Origin: Paraburkholderia ribeironis
GTDB taxonomy: Bacteria; Pseudomonadota; Gammaproteobacteria; Burkholderiales; Burkholderiaceae
Direction: 5' to 3'
DNA length: 41,486 nucleotides
NCBI RefSeq assembly: GCF_900019265.1
Contig: NZ_CYGX02000077.1
Location: 1-41,486, forward strand
Program-made: the position numbers and the translations under genes
The notes under the pieces: generated by a model
Seen by the model: only the letters and a program-made list of their open reading frames with translations
Database searches by the model: none
Told to the model about the DNA's origin: nothing
Shown here: piece by piece, positions 15,613 through 24,280 of the stretch
Layout of the letters: each line of letters opens with the position of its first letter
Position numbering within the stretch: the stretch's first letter is position 1

Positions 15613-16851
15613 TCAGGCGCGCTTGAAGACCAGCGTGCCGTTCGTGCCGCCGAACCCGAACGAGTTCTTCAGCGCGACGTCGATCTTCATCTCCCGCGCG
15701 GTGTTGGCGCAGTAGTCGAGATCGCAGGCGGGGTCCTGGTTGAAGATGTTGATGGTCGGCGGCGACACCTGATGATGCACGGCGAGCACCGTGAACACCG
15801 ACTCCAGACCGCCGGCGCCGCCCAACAGGTGACCTGTCATCGATTTGGTCGAGTTCACCACCATGTCTTTCGCGTGATCGCCAAACGCGCGCTTGATGCC
15901 GGTCGTTTCAGCCAGATCGCCGAGCGGCGTGGACGTGCCGTGCGCGTTCAGGTAGTGCACCTGGTCGGCATTGACGCCCGCATTTTTCATCGCGGCCAGC
16001 ATGCAACGGCGTGCGCCGTCGCCATCTTCCAGCGGCGCGGTCATGTGGTAGGCGTCGCCGCTCATTCCGTAACCGCCGACTTCGGCATAGATCTTCGCGC
16101 CGCGCGCTTTCGCGTGTTCGTACTCTTCGAGCACCATCACGCCGGCGCCCTCGCCCAGCACGAAACCATCGCGATCGATGTCCCACGGACGGCTCGCGGT
16201 AGCCGGATCGTCATTGCGCTGCGACAGCGCACGCGCCGCCGCAAAGCCACCGATACCGAGCGGCGACACGGTGGATTCCGCGCCGCCCGCGATCATCACG
16301 TCGGCGTCGCCGTATTCGATCAGGCGCGAAGCCTCACCGATGCAATGCAGACCCGTGGTACACGCAGTGACGATGGCGAGATTCGGGCCCTTGATGCCGA
16401 ACTTGATCGACAGATGGCCGGAGATCATGTTGATGATCGACGCCGGCACGAAGAACGGCGAAATGCGGCGCGGGCCGCGATTGAGCAGTTCGGTTTGCGT
16501 CACTTCGATCATCGGCAGACCGCCGATACCCGAACCGACCACCACACCGATACGCTCCGAATTCTCGTCGGTGACCTCGAGGCCGCTGTCCTGCATCGCC
16601 TGGATGCCCGCAGCCACGCCGTAATGGATGAACGTATCCATGTGGCGCGCTTCCTTACCGGGGATGTAGTCCTCGATATTGAAGCCCTTCACCTCGCCGG
16701 CGAAACGAGTCGAAAAGTTCGACGCATCGAACTTCGTGATATTGGCAATACCAGACTTGCCGGCGACCAGATTGGCCCAGCCGTCGGCAACATTATTGCC
16801 AACAGGCGAAATCAGCCCCAGGCCTGTAACAACAACACGACGGCGGCTCAC
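15613..16851 (-). CDS. fabF: 3-oxoacyl-[ACP] synthase II FabF
   Basis: A 412-residue beta-ketoacyl-ACP synthase that condenses malonyl-ACP with growing acyl-ACP chains and can elongate palmitoleate. The nucleophile is C164 in VTACTTG. The two catalytic histidines are in NAHGTSTPLGD and KSMTGHLLGGAG. The active-site entrance GFGGTN is near the C-terminus. Start codon GTG 16851 is supported by AAGGGG five bases upstream and by the family N-terminus SRRRVVVTGLG; a long in-frame upstream extension was rejected. The gene is 255 bases after acpP, behind a terminator and a second hairpin. Confidence 0.96.
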   Translation of the reverse strand: MSRRRVVVTGLGLISPVGNNVADGWANLVAGKSGIANITKFDASNFSTRFAGEVKGFNIEDYIPGKEARHMDTFIHYGVAAGIQAMQDSGLEVTDENSERIGVVVGSGIGGLPMIEVTQTELLNRGPRRISPFFVPASIINMISGHLSIKFGIKGPNLAIVTACTTGLHCIGEASRLIEYGDADVMIAGGAESTVSPLGIGGFAAARALSQRNDDPATASRPWDIDRDGFVLGEGAGVMVLEEYEHAKARGAKIYAEVGGYGMSGDAYHMTAPLEDGDGARRCMLAAMKNAGVNADQVHYLNAHGTSTPLGDLAETTGIKRAFGDHAKDMVVNSTKSMTGHLLGGAGGLESVFTVLAVHHQVSPPTINIFNQDPACDLDYCANTAREMKIDVALKNSFGFGGTNGTLVFKRA

Positions 16852-16869
16852 GGTAACCCCTTTTTCATA

Positions 16870-16927
16870 GATGACAAAAGCAAAAGCCACAGCGGCCACA
16901 GGAATCTGCCCTGTGTGCCCTGTGGCT
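16870..16927 (-). terminator. Long hairpin with T-rich tail upstream of fabF, possible attenuator
   Basis: Two nested stems, AGCCACAG/CTGTGGCT (16885-16892 with 16920-16927) and CACAGG/CCTGTG (16897-16902 with 16910-16915), form one long interrupted hairpin. On the minus strand it is followed by TTTTGCTTTTG. The T-tract is imperfect, so this is a weak terminator or a leader structure. It ends about 30 bases before the fabF GTG. Confidence 0.5.
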
Positions 16928-17021
16928 GTTAAGTCGGCAATCGCGCGGAAAGTTGCGCTGTCAACATCGCTGGCTCCTGCTCGGCAAACGGCGCGGCGAA
17001 CGGTACACAAACCGGCCCGCC

Positions 17022-17044
17022 AAAAAACGCCAGCCCTGCTGGCG
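17022..17044 (-). terminator. Intrinsic terminator after acpP
   Basis: CGCCAGC and GCTGGCG form a perfect seven-base-pair stem with a three-base loop, directly followed on the minus strand by six Ts. It is 63 bases past the acpP stop. It would make acpP mRNA the main product of this part of the operon, which fits the high demand for ACP. Confidence 0.9.
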
Positions 17045-17106
17045 TCGGCAACCGACACGGCAGGGCGTCATACGCCGCCAACGCAGAAGCGCAGGCGCGA
17101 ATGACC

Positions 17107-17346
17107 TTAGGCCTTGACGTTCGCGCGAGCGTAGTCGATCGCTTGCTGGACGGTGGTGATCTTCTCGGCTTCTTCATCCGGAATTTCCATGCCGAATTCG
17201 TCTTCGAGGGCCATCACGAGCTCAACGGTGTCGAGCGAGTCGGCGCCGAGGTCGTTCACGAACGAAGCTTCGTTCTTGATTTCCGCTTCCGCAACGCCCA
17301 GTTGTTCCGCGACGATCTTCTTGACGCGCTGTTCGATATTGTCCAT
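17107..17346 (-). CDS. acpP: Acyl carrier protein AcpP
   Basis: A 79-residue acidic protein that carries acyl chains as thioesters on phosphopantetheine attached to S37 (GADSLDT). Helix II ([14 protein letters not shown]) and the IPDEEAEKI segment are canonical. ATG 17346 follows GGAGGGG at ideal spacing; an in-frame extension to 17391 is rejected. It receives its prosthetic group from the AcpS encoded at 3381-3830 and serves FabD, FabF, FabG, FabH and PlsX from this cluster. Confidence 0.99.
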
Positions 17347-17496
17347 TACCCCTCCAAGGGAAAAGAAGTTCAAAAATACAGGTGCGCGCATTTTATCAGG
17401 TTTGACCCGGCAAAAAAGCGGCGCATCGGGTTGCTGTCAAGGCATGCGCCTTGTGCTTTGCAAACGCATCAAGGCGCGGATAGTAACCGAATTTGG

Positions 17497-18246
17497 TTAC
17501 GACATGTACATTCCGCCGTTCACGTGCAGCGTCGTGCCGGTGATATAGCCCGCTTGCGGCGACGCGAGGAACACGACCGCATGCGCGATATCTTCCGGGC
17601 TGCCGAGACGGCCGAGCGGAATCTGCGTCTTCAACGCGGCCTGCTGCTCTTCCGGCAGGGTCCGGGTCATGTCGGTATCGATGAAGCCTGGCGCGATGCA
17701 ATTCACGGTGATGCCACGGCTGCCGATCTCGCGTGCCAGCGCGCGTGACATACCCGCGACGCCCGCTTTGGCCGCCGCGTAATTGATCTGCCCCGGGTTG
17801 CCGGCCGAGCCGACCACCGAGGTGATATTGATGATGCGCCCGCCTCTTGCCTTCATCATCGGGCGCAGCACAGCGCGCGACAGGCGGAACACCGACTTCA
17901 GGTTGGTATCGATCACCGCGTCCCAGTCGTCGTCCTTCATGCGCATTGCGAGCTGATCCTGCGTGATGCCGGCGTTATTCACCAGCACGTGCAGCGCGCC
18001 AAATTCCTTGACCGTGCCGTCGATCAGCGCTTCCGCCGCAGCCGCGTCGTTCACGTTGAGCACCGCGCCGCGACCGTTCACCCCGGCCGCGTTAAACGCT
18101 TCGGTGATCGCCGCCGCGCCGCTTTCGCTGGTTGCCGTGCCGATCACCGTCGCGCCTTGGCGCGCCAGTTCCATTGCGATCGCACGGCCAATGCCGCGCG
18201 ACGCGCCCGTGACGATTGCGATCTGCTTGTCGAGAGTCTTTTCCAT
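17497..18246 (-). CDS. fabG: 3-oxoacyl-[ACP] reductase FabG
   Basis: A 249-residue short-chain dehydrogenase that reduces 3-ketoacyl-ACP with NADPH in each fatty-acid elongation cycle. The cofactor motif TGASRGIG is at 13-20 and NNAG at 90-93. The catalytic triad is S143, Y156 and K160 (YAAAK). The C-terminus GTTLHVNGGMYM is typical. It lies 150 bases upstream of acpP in the fab operon. Confidence 0.98.
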   Translation of the reverse strand: MEKTLDKQIAIVTGASRGIGRAIAMELARQGATVIGTATSESGAAAITEAFNAAGVNGRGAVLNVNDAAAAEALIDGTVKEFGALHVLVNNAGITQDQLAMRMKDDDWDAVIDTNLKSVFRLSRAVLRPMMKARGGRIINITSVVGSAGNPGQINYAAAKAGVAGMSRALAREIGSRGITVNCIAPGFIDTDMTRTLPEEQQAALKTQIPLGRLGSPEDIAHAVVFLASPQAGYITGTTLHVNGGMYMS

Positions 18247-18345
18247 CTGTCAGTCCGGATGCCCTTCGGAGGGCTGATTGATCTTGTTGCCGATACGTGA
18301 TGCAGCTCCGCGGCGCCGCTCTTTGGGGCGCCAACGGCGCGGCGT

Positions 18346-19281
18346 TCAGCCTGCCGTCACGAGCTTCAGCGTTTCTTCGAGCGACGCCGGATCGGACACC
18401 GACGCGCCAACCAGGTTGCCATCGATCCGCTTGGTCAAACCCGCAAGGACCTTGCCCGGACCACACTCGATTACGTGCGTGACGCCTTGCGCCGCCATTG
18501 CCTGAACGCTTTCGACCCAGCGCACGGCGCCGGCCGCCTGGCGCACCAGTGCATCCTTGATCTGGGCCGGCTCGTTGACCACCGCGACGTCGACGTTATT
18601 GACCACCGGAATTGCCGGCACCTGCACGTTGACGCTCGCCAGATACTCGCGCAGCTGATCCGACGCCGGCTTGAGCAGCGACGAGTGGAACGGCGCCGAC
18701 ACAGGCAGCGGCAACGCGCGCTTGGCGCCCTTTGTCTTGGCGACTTCGCAGGCCTTTTCGACCGCGGCCTTATGGCCCGCGATCACGACCTGCGCCGGCG
18801 CATTGAAATTGACCGCTTCGACGACCCCCGCCACCGACGCTTCGGCGCACACCGCGCGCACCGTGTCGTCGTCGAGGCCGAGAATCGCGGCCATGCCACC
18901 CTCGCCGACCGGCACCGCCGTTTGCATCGCTTGCGCGCGAAAGCGCACGAGCGGCACGGCGTCGCGAAACGCGATCGCGCCGGCCGCGACTAGCGCGGTG
19001 TATTCGCCGAGGCTATGCCCCGCGACCAGCGCCGGCGCCGGGCCGCCAGCCTGCTGCCATACGCGATAGATCGCGTAGGCCGCTGTCAGCATGACCGGTT
19101 GCGTGTTGGTGGTGAGGTTCAGATCTTCCACGGGACCTTCGGCGATCAGCTTGCCGAGGTCCTGATTGAGCGCGTCGGACGCTTCCTGAACGGTCTCGCG
19201 CACGATTGCGTGATCGGCAAATGCATTGAGCATGCCGACCGACTGCGAACCCTGGCCAGGAAAAACGAACGCAAATTTCAT
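18346..19281 (-). CDS. fabD: Malonyl-CoA:ACP transacylase FabD
   Basis: A 311-residue enzyme that transfers malonyl from CoA to ACP, supplying the extender unit for FabH and FabF. It starts MKFAFVFPGQGSQ. The nucleophile S90 is in GHSLGEY and the catalytic H199 in SAPFHSSLL. The malonyl carboxylate-binding arginine is in the LVRFRAQAMQ helix. It sits between fabH and fabG with spacers of about 100 bases on each side. Confidence 0.98.
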   Translation of the reverse strand: MKFAFVFPGQGSQSVGMLNAFADHAIVRETVQEASDALNQDLGKLIAEGPVEDLNLTTNTQPVMLTAAYAIYRVWQQAGGPAPALVAGHSLGEYTALVAAGAIAFRDAVPLVRFRAQAMQTAVPVGEGGMAAILGLDDDTVRAVCAEASVAGVVEAVNFNAPAQVVIAGHKAAVEKACEVAKTKGAKRALPLPVSAPFHSSLLKPASDQLREYLASVNVQVPAIPVVNNVDVAVVNEPAQIKDALVRQAAGAVRWVESVQAMAAQGVTHVIECGPGKVLAGLTKRIDGNLVGASVSDPASLEETLKLVTAG

Positions 19282-19385
19282 ATCGTCCCCAAAATCGATT
19301 TAGTCAGATGCGGGTGCTGCACGGGCGTCGACATCGCGCCGGCGCGCGGGCGCCGCGAGCAGCGCCCGTCGATGCGTCGCCGCTA

Positions 19386-20375
19386 TCAGTAGCGGATCAC
19401 CGACGCGCCCCACGTGAAGCCGCCGCCGACGCCTTCGATCAGCACGTTCTGGCCACGCTTGATGCGGCCATCGCGCACCGCGACGTCGAATGCGAGCGGA
19501 ATGGACGCAGCCGACGTATTGCCGTGCTCGCCCACCGTGACGACCATGCGCTCCTGCGGCAAGCCGAGCTTGCGGCAGGTGCTTTGCATGATGCGGATAT
19601 TGGCCTGGTGCGGAATCAGCCAGTCGATCTGCTCGGCCTTCAGATTGGCCTTTTCGAGCGCTTCGACCGCGACCTTTTCGAGCACGTTCACGGCCAGCTT
19701 GAACACCGCCTGGCCGTCCATATGCAGGAACGCGCTGCCGGCCACCACGCCGCCATTCACGTTGCCCGGCGTACAGAGAATGTCCGCATGGCTGCCGTCC
19801 GCGTGCAATGCGCTCGCGAGCACGCCTGGTTCTGCGGACGCCTGCAGGATCACCGCGCCCGCGCCGTCGCCGAACAGCACGCAGGTGGTGCGGTCGTTGA
19901 AGTCGAGAATGCGCGAGAAGGTTTCCGCGCCGATCACGAGCGCCGTGCGATGTTGACCGCTGCGAATGAAGCTGTCAGCCGTCGCCACCGCGTAAGCAAA
20001 GCCGGAACAGACGGCCTGCACGTCGAACGCGGCGCCATGGTTCTTGATGCCGAGCTTGCTCTGCAACAGGCACGCCGTGCTCGGAAACACGAAGTCCGGC
20101 GTGGAAGTTGCGACGATGATCAGATCGATGGATTGCGGATCGATATCCGCCGCGTCGATCGCGCGCTGCGCGGCGATCAACGCCAGGTCGCTGGTCGTGA
20201 CATCGGGTTCGGCGAAGTGGCGCGCGTGGATGCCCGTGCGGGCAACGATCCATTCGTCGCTCGTCTCGACGCGTTGGCTGGCGAGACGTTCAGCCAGATC
20301 CTGATTGGTGACGCGCGCGGGCGGCAGATAGCTGCCGGTACCCAGCACACGGGAATAAATTGTGGATTGAGCCAT
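19386..20375 (-). CDS. fabH: 3-oxoacyl-[ACP] synthase III FabH
   Basis: A 329-residue condensing enzyme that starts fatty-acid synthesis from acetyl-CoA and malonyl-ACP. The catalytic residues are C123 (AVCSGF), H256 (PHQAN) and N286 (GEHGNTSAAS). The C-terminus GGGFTWGASVIRY is canonical. Its ATG overlaps the plsX stop as TAATG, so it is translationally coupled to plsX. Confidence 0.98.
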   Translation of the reverse strand: MAQSTIYSRVLGTGSYLPPARVTNQDLAERLASQRVETSDEWIVARTGIHARHFAEPDVTTSDLALIAAQRAIDAADIDPQSIDLIIVATSTPDFVFPSTACLLQSKLGIKNHGAAFDVQAVCSGFAYAVATADSFIRSGQHRTALVIGAETFSRILDFNDRTTCVLFGDGAGAVILQASAEPGVLASALHADGSHADILCTPGNVNGGVVAGSAFLHMDGQAVFKLAVNVLEKVAVEALEKANLKAEQIDWLIPHQANIRIMQSTCRKLGLPQERMVVTVGEHGNTSAASIPLAFDVAVRDGRIKRGQNVLIEGVGGGFTWGASVIRY

Positions 20376-21481
20376 TATGCCTTCGAGGATTGCGCAGCGT
20401 AGGGCTCGGCTGGCTGGCCTGCGATCGGGCTTGCGTGACCCGCACCGCTTGCGTCGCGCGCTGCCTGTGCGAGAGAACTCGCGTTCTCTTCCATCGCTCG
20501 CGCAAGGCGCTCCAGCACGCCGTTTTTGACGGCATCATACCCGCGTTTGATAGCCCACTCAAACCCGTAGGCATCGGCGGAGCCGTGACTTTTAATCACC
20601 AGTCCGCGCAGGCCGAGAAGCGCGGCGCCATTGTATTGCCGATGATCGACGCGTTTCTTGAAACGCATCAATACCGGCAACGCGAGCAGCGCCATCACCT
20701 TGGTGAGCCACGAACGGCCGAACTCTTCCTTGATGATGTTGGACAACATCTGCGCGAGACCTTCCGATGTCTTCAACGCGACATTGCCGACGAAGCCATC
20801 GCAGACGATCACGTCGACCGTGCCCTTGAAGATATCGTTACCTTCAACGTTACCGTGAAAGTTAAGTGTACTCGCACGCAGCAATTCGCCGGCACGCTTG
20901 ATGGTGTCGTTGCCCTTGATGACTTCTTCGCCGATGTTGAGCAGCCCGATGGTGGGTCGCTCGCGGCCTTCGAGCGCGGACACGAGCGCGTGCCCCATCT
21001 CCGCGAACTGCAGCAGATGCTGCGGTTCGCAATCGACGTTGGCGCCCAGGTCGAGCATCATCGTGTAGCCATTGGGATTGGGCAGTGCGAACGCAATGGC
21101 CGGGCGTTCGATGCCCGACAGCGTCTTCAGCACGTAGCGCGAGACCGCCATCAGCGCGCCGGTGTTACCGGCGGAAATGCAGGCTTGCGCGTCGCCTTCC
21201 TTGACGCGATTCAACGCCACGCGCATCGACGAATCTTTTTTCTTGCGCAGCGCGACCTCGATCGGATCGTCCATCGCGACGATCTCGGAGGCAGGCACGA
21301 CGGTCAACGCCGGCAGGTCCTGAGCCTTCAACTTCTTCAGCTGCGCACGAATCGCACTTTCAATGCCGACGAGCAACAACTGCGCGTCGGGATGCGAACG
21401 AACGAAGTTGACGGCAGCGGGAACGGTCACGGACGGGCCGTGGTCGCCTCCCATGCAATCTATCGTGAGCTTTACTGTCAT
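20375..21481 (-). CDS. plsX: Phosphate acyltransferase PlsX
   Basis: A 368-residue enzyme that converts acyl-ACP to acyl-phosphate, the first committed precursor for phosphatidic acid in the PlsX/PlsY pathway. Recognisable segments are the N-terminal IDCMGGDHGPSV, the central ISAGNTGALMA and DLGANVDC, and VCDGFVGNVALKTSEG. A short Ala/Gly-rich tail extends the C-terminus. It follows rpmF, but an intrinsic terminator and a tandem repeat separate the two. It is a peripheral membrane enzyme in other bacteria. Confidence 0.97.
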   Translation of the reverse strand: MTVKLTIDCMGGDHGPSVTVPAAVNFVRSHPDAQLLLVGIESAIRAQLKKLKAQDLPALTVVPASEIVAMDDPIEVALRKKKDSSMRVALNRVKEGDAQACISAGNTGALMAVSRYVLKTLSGIERPAIAFALPNPNGYTMMLDLGANVDCEPQHLLQFAEMGHALVSALEGRERPTIGLLNIGEEVIKGNDTIKRAGELLRASTLNFHGNVEGNDIFKGTVDVIVCDGFVGNVALKTSEGLAQMLSNIIKEEFGRSWLTKVMALLALPVLMRFKKRVDHRQYNGAALLGLRGLVIKSHGSADAYGFEWAIKRGYDAVKNGVLERLARAMEENASSLAQAARDASGAGHASPIAGQPAEPYAAQSSKA

Positions 21482-21502
21482 GGAATGCGACGAATTTCAG
21501 GG

Positions 21503-21599
21503 CGCTCTGCGTGGGACCGCTGTAAACGCTAATGCGCCAACTGCGATCGAACGCTCTGCGTGGGACCGCAGTAAGCGCTAAAGCGCTAACTGCGATCGA
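21503..21599. repeat. Tandem repeat, two 48-base copies with 49-base period, upstream of plsX
   Basis: Copy 1 (21503-21550) and copy 2 (21552-21599) both begin CGCTCTGCGTGGGACCGC and end AACTGCGATCGA, with a few substitutions between. On the minus strand each copy contains a hairpin: in copy 2 CGCAGT-T-AGCGC pairs with GCGCT-T-ACTGCG around a TTTA loop, and copy 1 keeps part of the pairing. The repeat fills most of the plsX leader, downstream of the rpmF terminator. It may be a REP-like dispersed element. Confidence 0.85.
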
Positions 21600-21602
21600 C
21601 AC

Positions 21603-21626
21603 AAAAAAGCGGCAGTTGAATGCCGC
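21603..21626 (-). terminator. Intrinsic terminator after rpmF
   Basis: GCGGCA and TGCCGC pair around TTCAAC and run into six Ts on the minus strand. It is 78 bases past the rpmF stop and should end the DUF177-rpmF transcript, at least in part, before plsX. Confidence 0.88.
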
Positions 21627-21703
21627 ATTTTTGCCGAGCCGGGAAAATGTCAAGCGAGCCGATCGCCACGCGCAACGCCAAAGGGCGCAACGCAACGAAA
21701 CGA

Positions 21704-21883
21704 TTAGTCGTTCTTCGTCTTGACGACTTTCTTGCCGCGATAGTAGCCGTTCGGGCTAATGTGGTGACGCAGATGCACTTCGCCCGTGCTCGGTTCCACG
21801 GCCAGCGGCGCTGCCGTCAGGAAATCGTGCGAACGGTGCATGCCGCGCTTCGACGGCGACTTCTTATTTTGTTGAACTGCCAT
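21704..21883 (-). CDS. rpmF: 50S ribosomal protein L32
   Basis: A 59-residue basic protein that begins MAVQQNKKSPSKRGMHRSHD and ends KKVVKTKND, the standard L32 sequence for beta-proteobacteria. It contains no cysteine, so it is the zinc-free type. It was found by translating the minus strand directly, being too short for most gene finders' cut-offs. AGGAG lies just upstream of the ATG. It sits 101 bases after the DUF177 gene, the conserved yceD-rpmF-plsX-fabH order. Confidence 0.98.
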   Translation of the reverse strand: MAVQQNKKSPSKRGMHRSHDFLTAAPLAVEPSTGEVHLRHHISPNGYYRGKKVVKTKND

Positions 21884-21984
21884 GACTAACTCCTAAAAAT
21901 TTTCCGAATTCTAACACAGCCCGACCCGGTCTCCGCCATTGGCCGAATGGCCAATGCGCCCGCATCGCGCTCCCATGCAACTGT

Positions 21985-22614
21985 TCAGTGCTTCTTGTCG
22001 CCCGGCTCACCGCGCTTGAGGCTGTCGAGCGCCGCGAACGGATTGGGCCGTTTGGGTTCGTCACCCTCGTCGGCTTCGTCGCCCTTGCCTTCGGTACCGG
22101 CCACACCCGAGACGAGACTCTCGTGCACCTTGGGACAGACCTCGTGTTTTGGCACGAGCGGCAAGGAAAGCAGCAACTCTTCTTCGATCAAGTCGATGAG
22201 ATCGAACTGGCGCGAGCCCACGATCACTTCGACTTCATCCTCGTCGAGCGGAAACTCTTCGGCTTCCGCCTCAGTGCTGACGATCCGGTAAGTTGCATCG
22301 ACGTTGAACGCCTGCGAATACGGTGTCATGCACCGCTGACATTCGAGCCATGCAGCGCCGTGGATCGCCATCCTCAAGTAAGGCTGGGGACCCTCGGTGC
22401 CGTCATCCTGCAATTCCGGCTGCGTCGCCCCTTCGGCTTGCCAGGTGAACGCGGTATCGCGATCTGGCGCTTCGGCCGGCACTTCGTTTAACATGCGCGG
22501 CAGTTGCGAGACGCGCACGACACCCGCAGCCTGACGCCCACTTCGCGCAAATTCGAACAGATCGAGCTCATGCGGGTCGGACAGACCAGCAGGGTTGCCA
22601 GGATGTTGAGTCAT
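21985..22614 (-). CDS. yceD: DUF177 (YceD) family protein
   Basis: A 209-residue protein of the YceD/DUF177 family, which is nearly always encoded beside rpmF and, in plants and bacteria, is linked to 23S rRNA accumulation. The conserved ECQRCMTPY pair of cysteines (CxxC) and the later DLIDLIEEELLLSLPLVPKH and C-P segment are present. The C-terminus NPFAALDSLK is typical. ATG 22614 is preferred because AGGAGCG precedes it; upstream in-frame codons back to 22728 are not family-like. Molecular function is not established. Confidence 0.92.
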   Translation of the reverse strand: MTQHPGNPAGLSDPHELDLFEFARSGRQAAGVVRVSQLPRMLNEVPAEAPDRDTAFTWQAEGATQPELQDDGTEGPQPYLRMAIHGAAWLECQRCMTPYSQAFNVDATYRIVSTEAEAEEFPLDEDEVEVIVGSRQFDLIDLIEEELLLSLPLVPKHEVCPKVHESLVSGVAGTEGKGDEADEGDEPKRPNPFAALDSLKRGEPGDKKH

Positions 22615-22771
22615 GTGCGCTCCTGCGTCGGCAAGGATTTCGCCGGGGTGAACCGCGGGATCAACCGCGGGGCTACACCGGTCTGCGAGACAGCCCGCGA
22701 AGTTCGCGGTGTGGGTTCTAGCGAACACACTGAAACCCGTCTAGCGCAAGCATACCGATGAAAAGCCCGAA

Positions 22772-22800
22772 ATGATATCCGCTTTGTCTTTTCGAGTCAA
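22772..22800 (-). promoter_or_regulatory. Sigma-70 promoter for the DUF177-rpmF(-plsX-fab) operon
   Basis: On the minus strand TTGACT (22795-22800) and TATCAT (22772-22777) are separated by exactly 17 bases; each differs from consensus at one position. The predicted start is near 22765, giving a leader of about 150 bases before the DUF177 ATG. That leader contains the hairpin CCGCGA-ACT-TCGCGG and two nearby CCGCGGTT copies. Confidence 0.7.
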
Positions 22801-22871
22801 ACACTTAAGCCCGTACGCACACAAGCTCCACGCAGCCCCGTACGCCCCGCCTCCCTAGCCGCAGATTGACC

Positions 22872-23489
22872 ATGCAAGATTCCCCCAATGGCCCGCCACG
22901 CCTGATTCTGGCGTCGAGCTCGCCGTATCGCCGCGAGTTGCTCGAACGCCTGCGGGTGCCGTTCGAAGTCGTCGTGCCCGCCATCGACGAGGCGCCGCTC
23001 GCCGGCGAAACGCCAGAAATTACCGCGTTGCGGCTCGCCGAAGCCAAAGCGCGCACGGTGGCCAGCGGACTCGGCACCGCGACACGCGCGCTCGTGATCG
23101 GCTCCGACCAGGTCGCCACCTATGACGGTTTGCAGATCGGCAAACCAGGTTCGCACGAAAAAGCGCTCGCGCAATTGCAGGCGATGCGCGGCCGCGAAGT
23201 GCTGTTTCATAGTGCGCTGTGCCTGTTCGACAGCGGTTCGGAATCGGCGCAAAGCGTCGACGTGATTACCCGCGTACGGTTTCGCGACCTGCCGGACGCT
23301 GCGCTCGAGGCTTATCTGCGTGCCGAAACGCCGTACGACGTCGCGGGCAGCGCCAAATCGGAAGGGCTCGGCATCGCGTTGCTGGACGCCATCCATTCCG
23401 ACGACCCCACCGCCCTCGTCGGTCTGCCGTTGATTGCCCTGTCGCGCATGCTGCTGGCAGTGGGTTATCCACTTCTGGAGGCGAAATGA
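22872..23489 (+). CDS. yceF: Maf-like nucleotide pyrophosphatase, YceF type
   Basis: A 205-residue nucleoside triphosphate pyrophosphatase of the Maf/HAM1-like fold. Motifs are LILASSSPYRRELLERL, GSDQVATYDG, the GSAKSEGLGI loop and DPTALVGLPLIAL. The GSDQV (rather than ADT) and KSEGxGI features match E. coli YceF, which hydrolyses m7GTP, so that subfamily is inferred. ATG 22872 is used; a TTG two codons earlier is possible. Its stop overlaps the next ATG (ATGA), so the two genes are co-translated. It is divergent from DUF177-rpmF. Confidence 0.93.
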   Translation: MQDSPNGPPRLILASSSPYRRELLERLRVPFEVVVPAIDEAPLAGETPEITALRLAEAKARTVASGLGTATRALVIGSDQVATYDGLQIGKPGSHEKALAQLQAMRGREVLFHSALCLFDSGSESAQSVDVITRVRFRDLPDAALEAYLRAETPYDVAGSAKSEGLGIALLDAIHSDDPTALVGLPLIALSRMLLAVGYPLLEAK

Positions 23490-24205
23490 GCGGCACGCTA
23501 TATCTGATTCCGAACACGCTCGGCGAAGGCGACGCCGACGCGCTTGACGCCGTGCTGCCCGCACCGGTGCGCGCCCGCGCGGCGGCGCTGCACTACTACA
23601 TTGGCGAGAACGCGAAAACCACCCGCGCGTTCCTGAAGAGAGTCGGCACCGAACGGCCGATCCAGGAAATCGAGATTCGCGAACTGAACGTCAATACGCC
23701 GGCGGGCGAGATCGACAAGCTGCTCGCGCCGCTGCTTGCCGGCACCGACGCGGGGCTCGTCTCCGAAGCCGGCTGCCCGGCGGTCGCGGACCCGGGCGCG
23801 TTGCTGGTGCGCCGCGCGCATGAGCGCGGCGTGAAGGTCGTGCCGTTTGTCGGACCCAGTTCGATTCTGCTGGCCTTGATGGCCTCGGGGCTCAACGGCC
23901 AGAGCTTCGCGTTTCACGGCTATTTGCCGGTTGATGCCACTGAACGGGCCAAGCGTCTGCGCGAACTCGAGCAACAGTCGCGCAAGGGCAAGCAGACGCA
24001 GATTTTTATCGAGACGCCGTACCGGAATCGCGCGCTGCTCGACACCTTGCTGGCAACATGCGCGCCGTCCACGCTGGTGTGTGTCGCGGTCGATCTGACG
24101 CTGGAGACGGAAAAGATCGCCAGCTACACCGTAGCCGACTGGAAGAAAAAGCCAGCGATCGACCTGCATAAGCGTCCGGCGATTTTCCTGATTCTGGCAT
24201 GCTAA
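23486..24205 (+). CDS. RsmI-like SAM-dependent methyltransferase (tetrapyrrole methylase fold)
   Basis: A 239-residue protein with the tetrapyrrole-methylase fold. It has LYLIPNTLGEG at the N-terminus, the SEAGCPAVADPGALLVRRAHE region and VVPFVGPSSILLALMASGLN, all shared with RsmI, the 16S rRNA C1402 2'-O-methyltransferase. It is shorter than true RsmI (about 285) and lacks its C-terminal part, so it belongs to the smaller RsmI-like branch with unknown substrate. ATG 23486 overlaps the yceF stop. Confidence 0.85.
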   Translation: MSGTLYLIPNTLGEGDADALDAVLPAPVRARAAALHYYIGENAKTTRAFLKRVGTERPIQEIEIRELNVNTPAGEIDKLLAPLLAGTDAGLVSEAGCPAVADPGALLVRRAHERGVKVVPFVGPSSILLALMASGLNGQSFAFHGYLPVDATERAKRLRELEQQSRKGKQTQIFIETPYRNRALLDTLLATCAPSTLVCVAVDLTLETEKIASYTVADWKKKPAIDLHKRPAIFLILAC

Positions 24206-24280
24206 TGCCCACCCCCGATCGTGGTTTGATCGTCGGTTGAGCGCGCAAAAACGTAGCTGGAAAATGAAAAAAAACGCGTG

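Noticed and set aside
16852..17058. N-terminal extension of FabF
   Set aside because: GTG 16851 has a strong ribosome binding site and matches the family start; the extension runs through the fabF leader hairpin.
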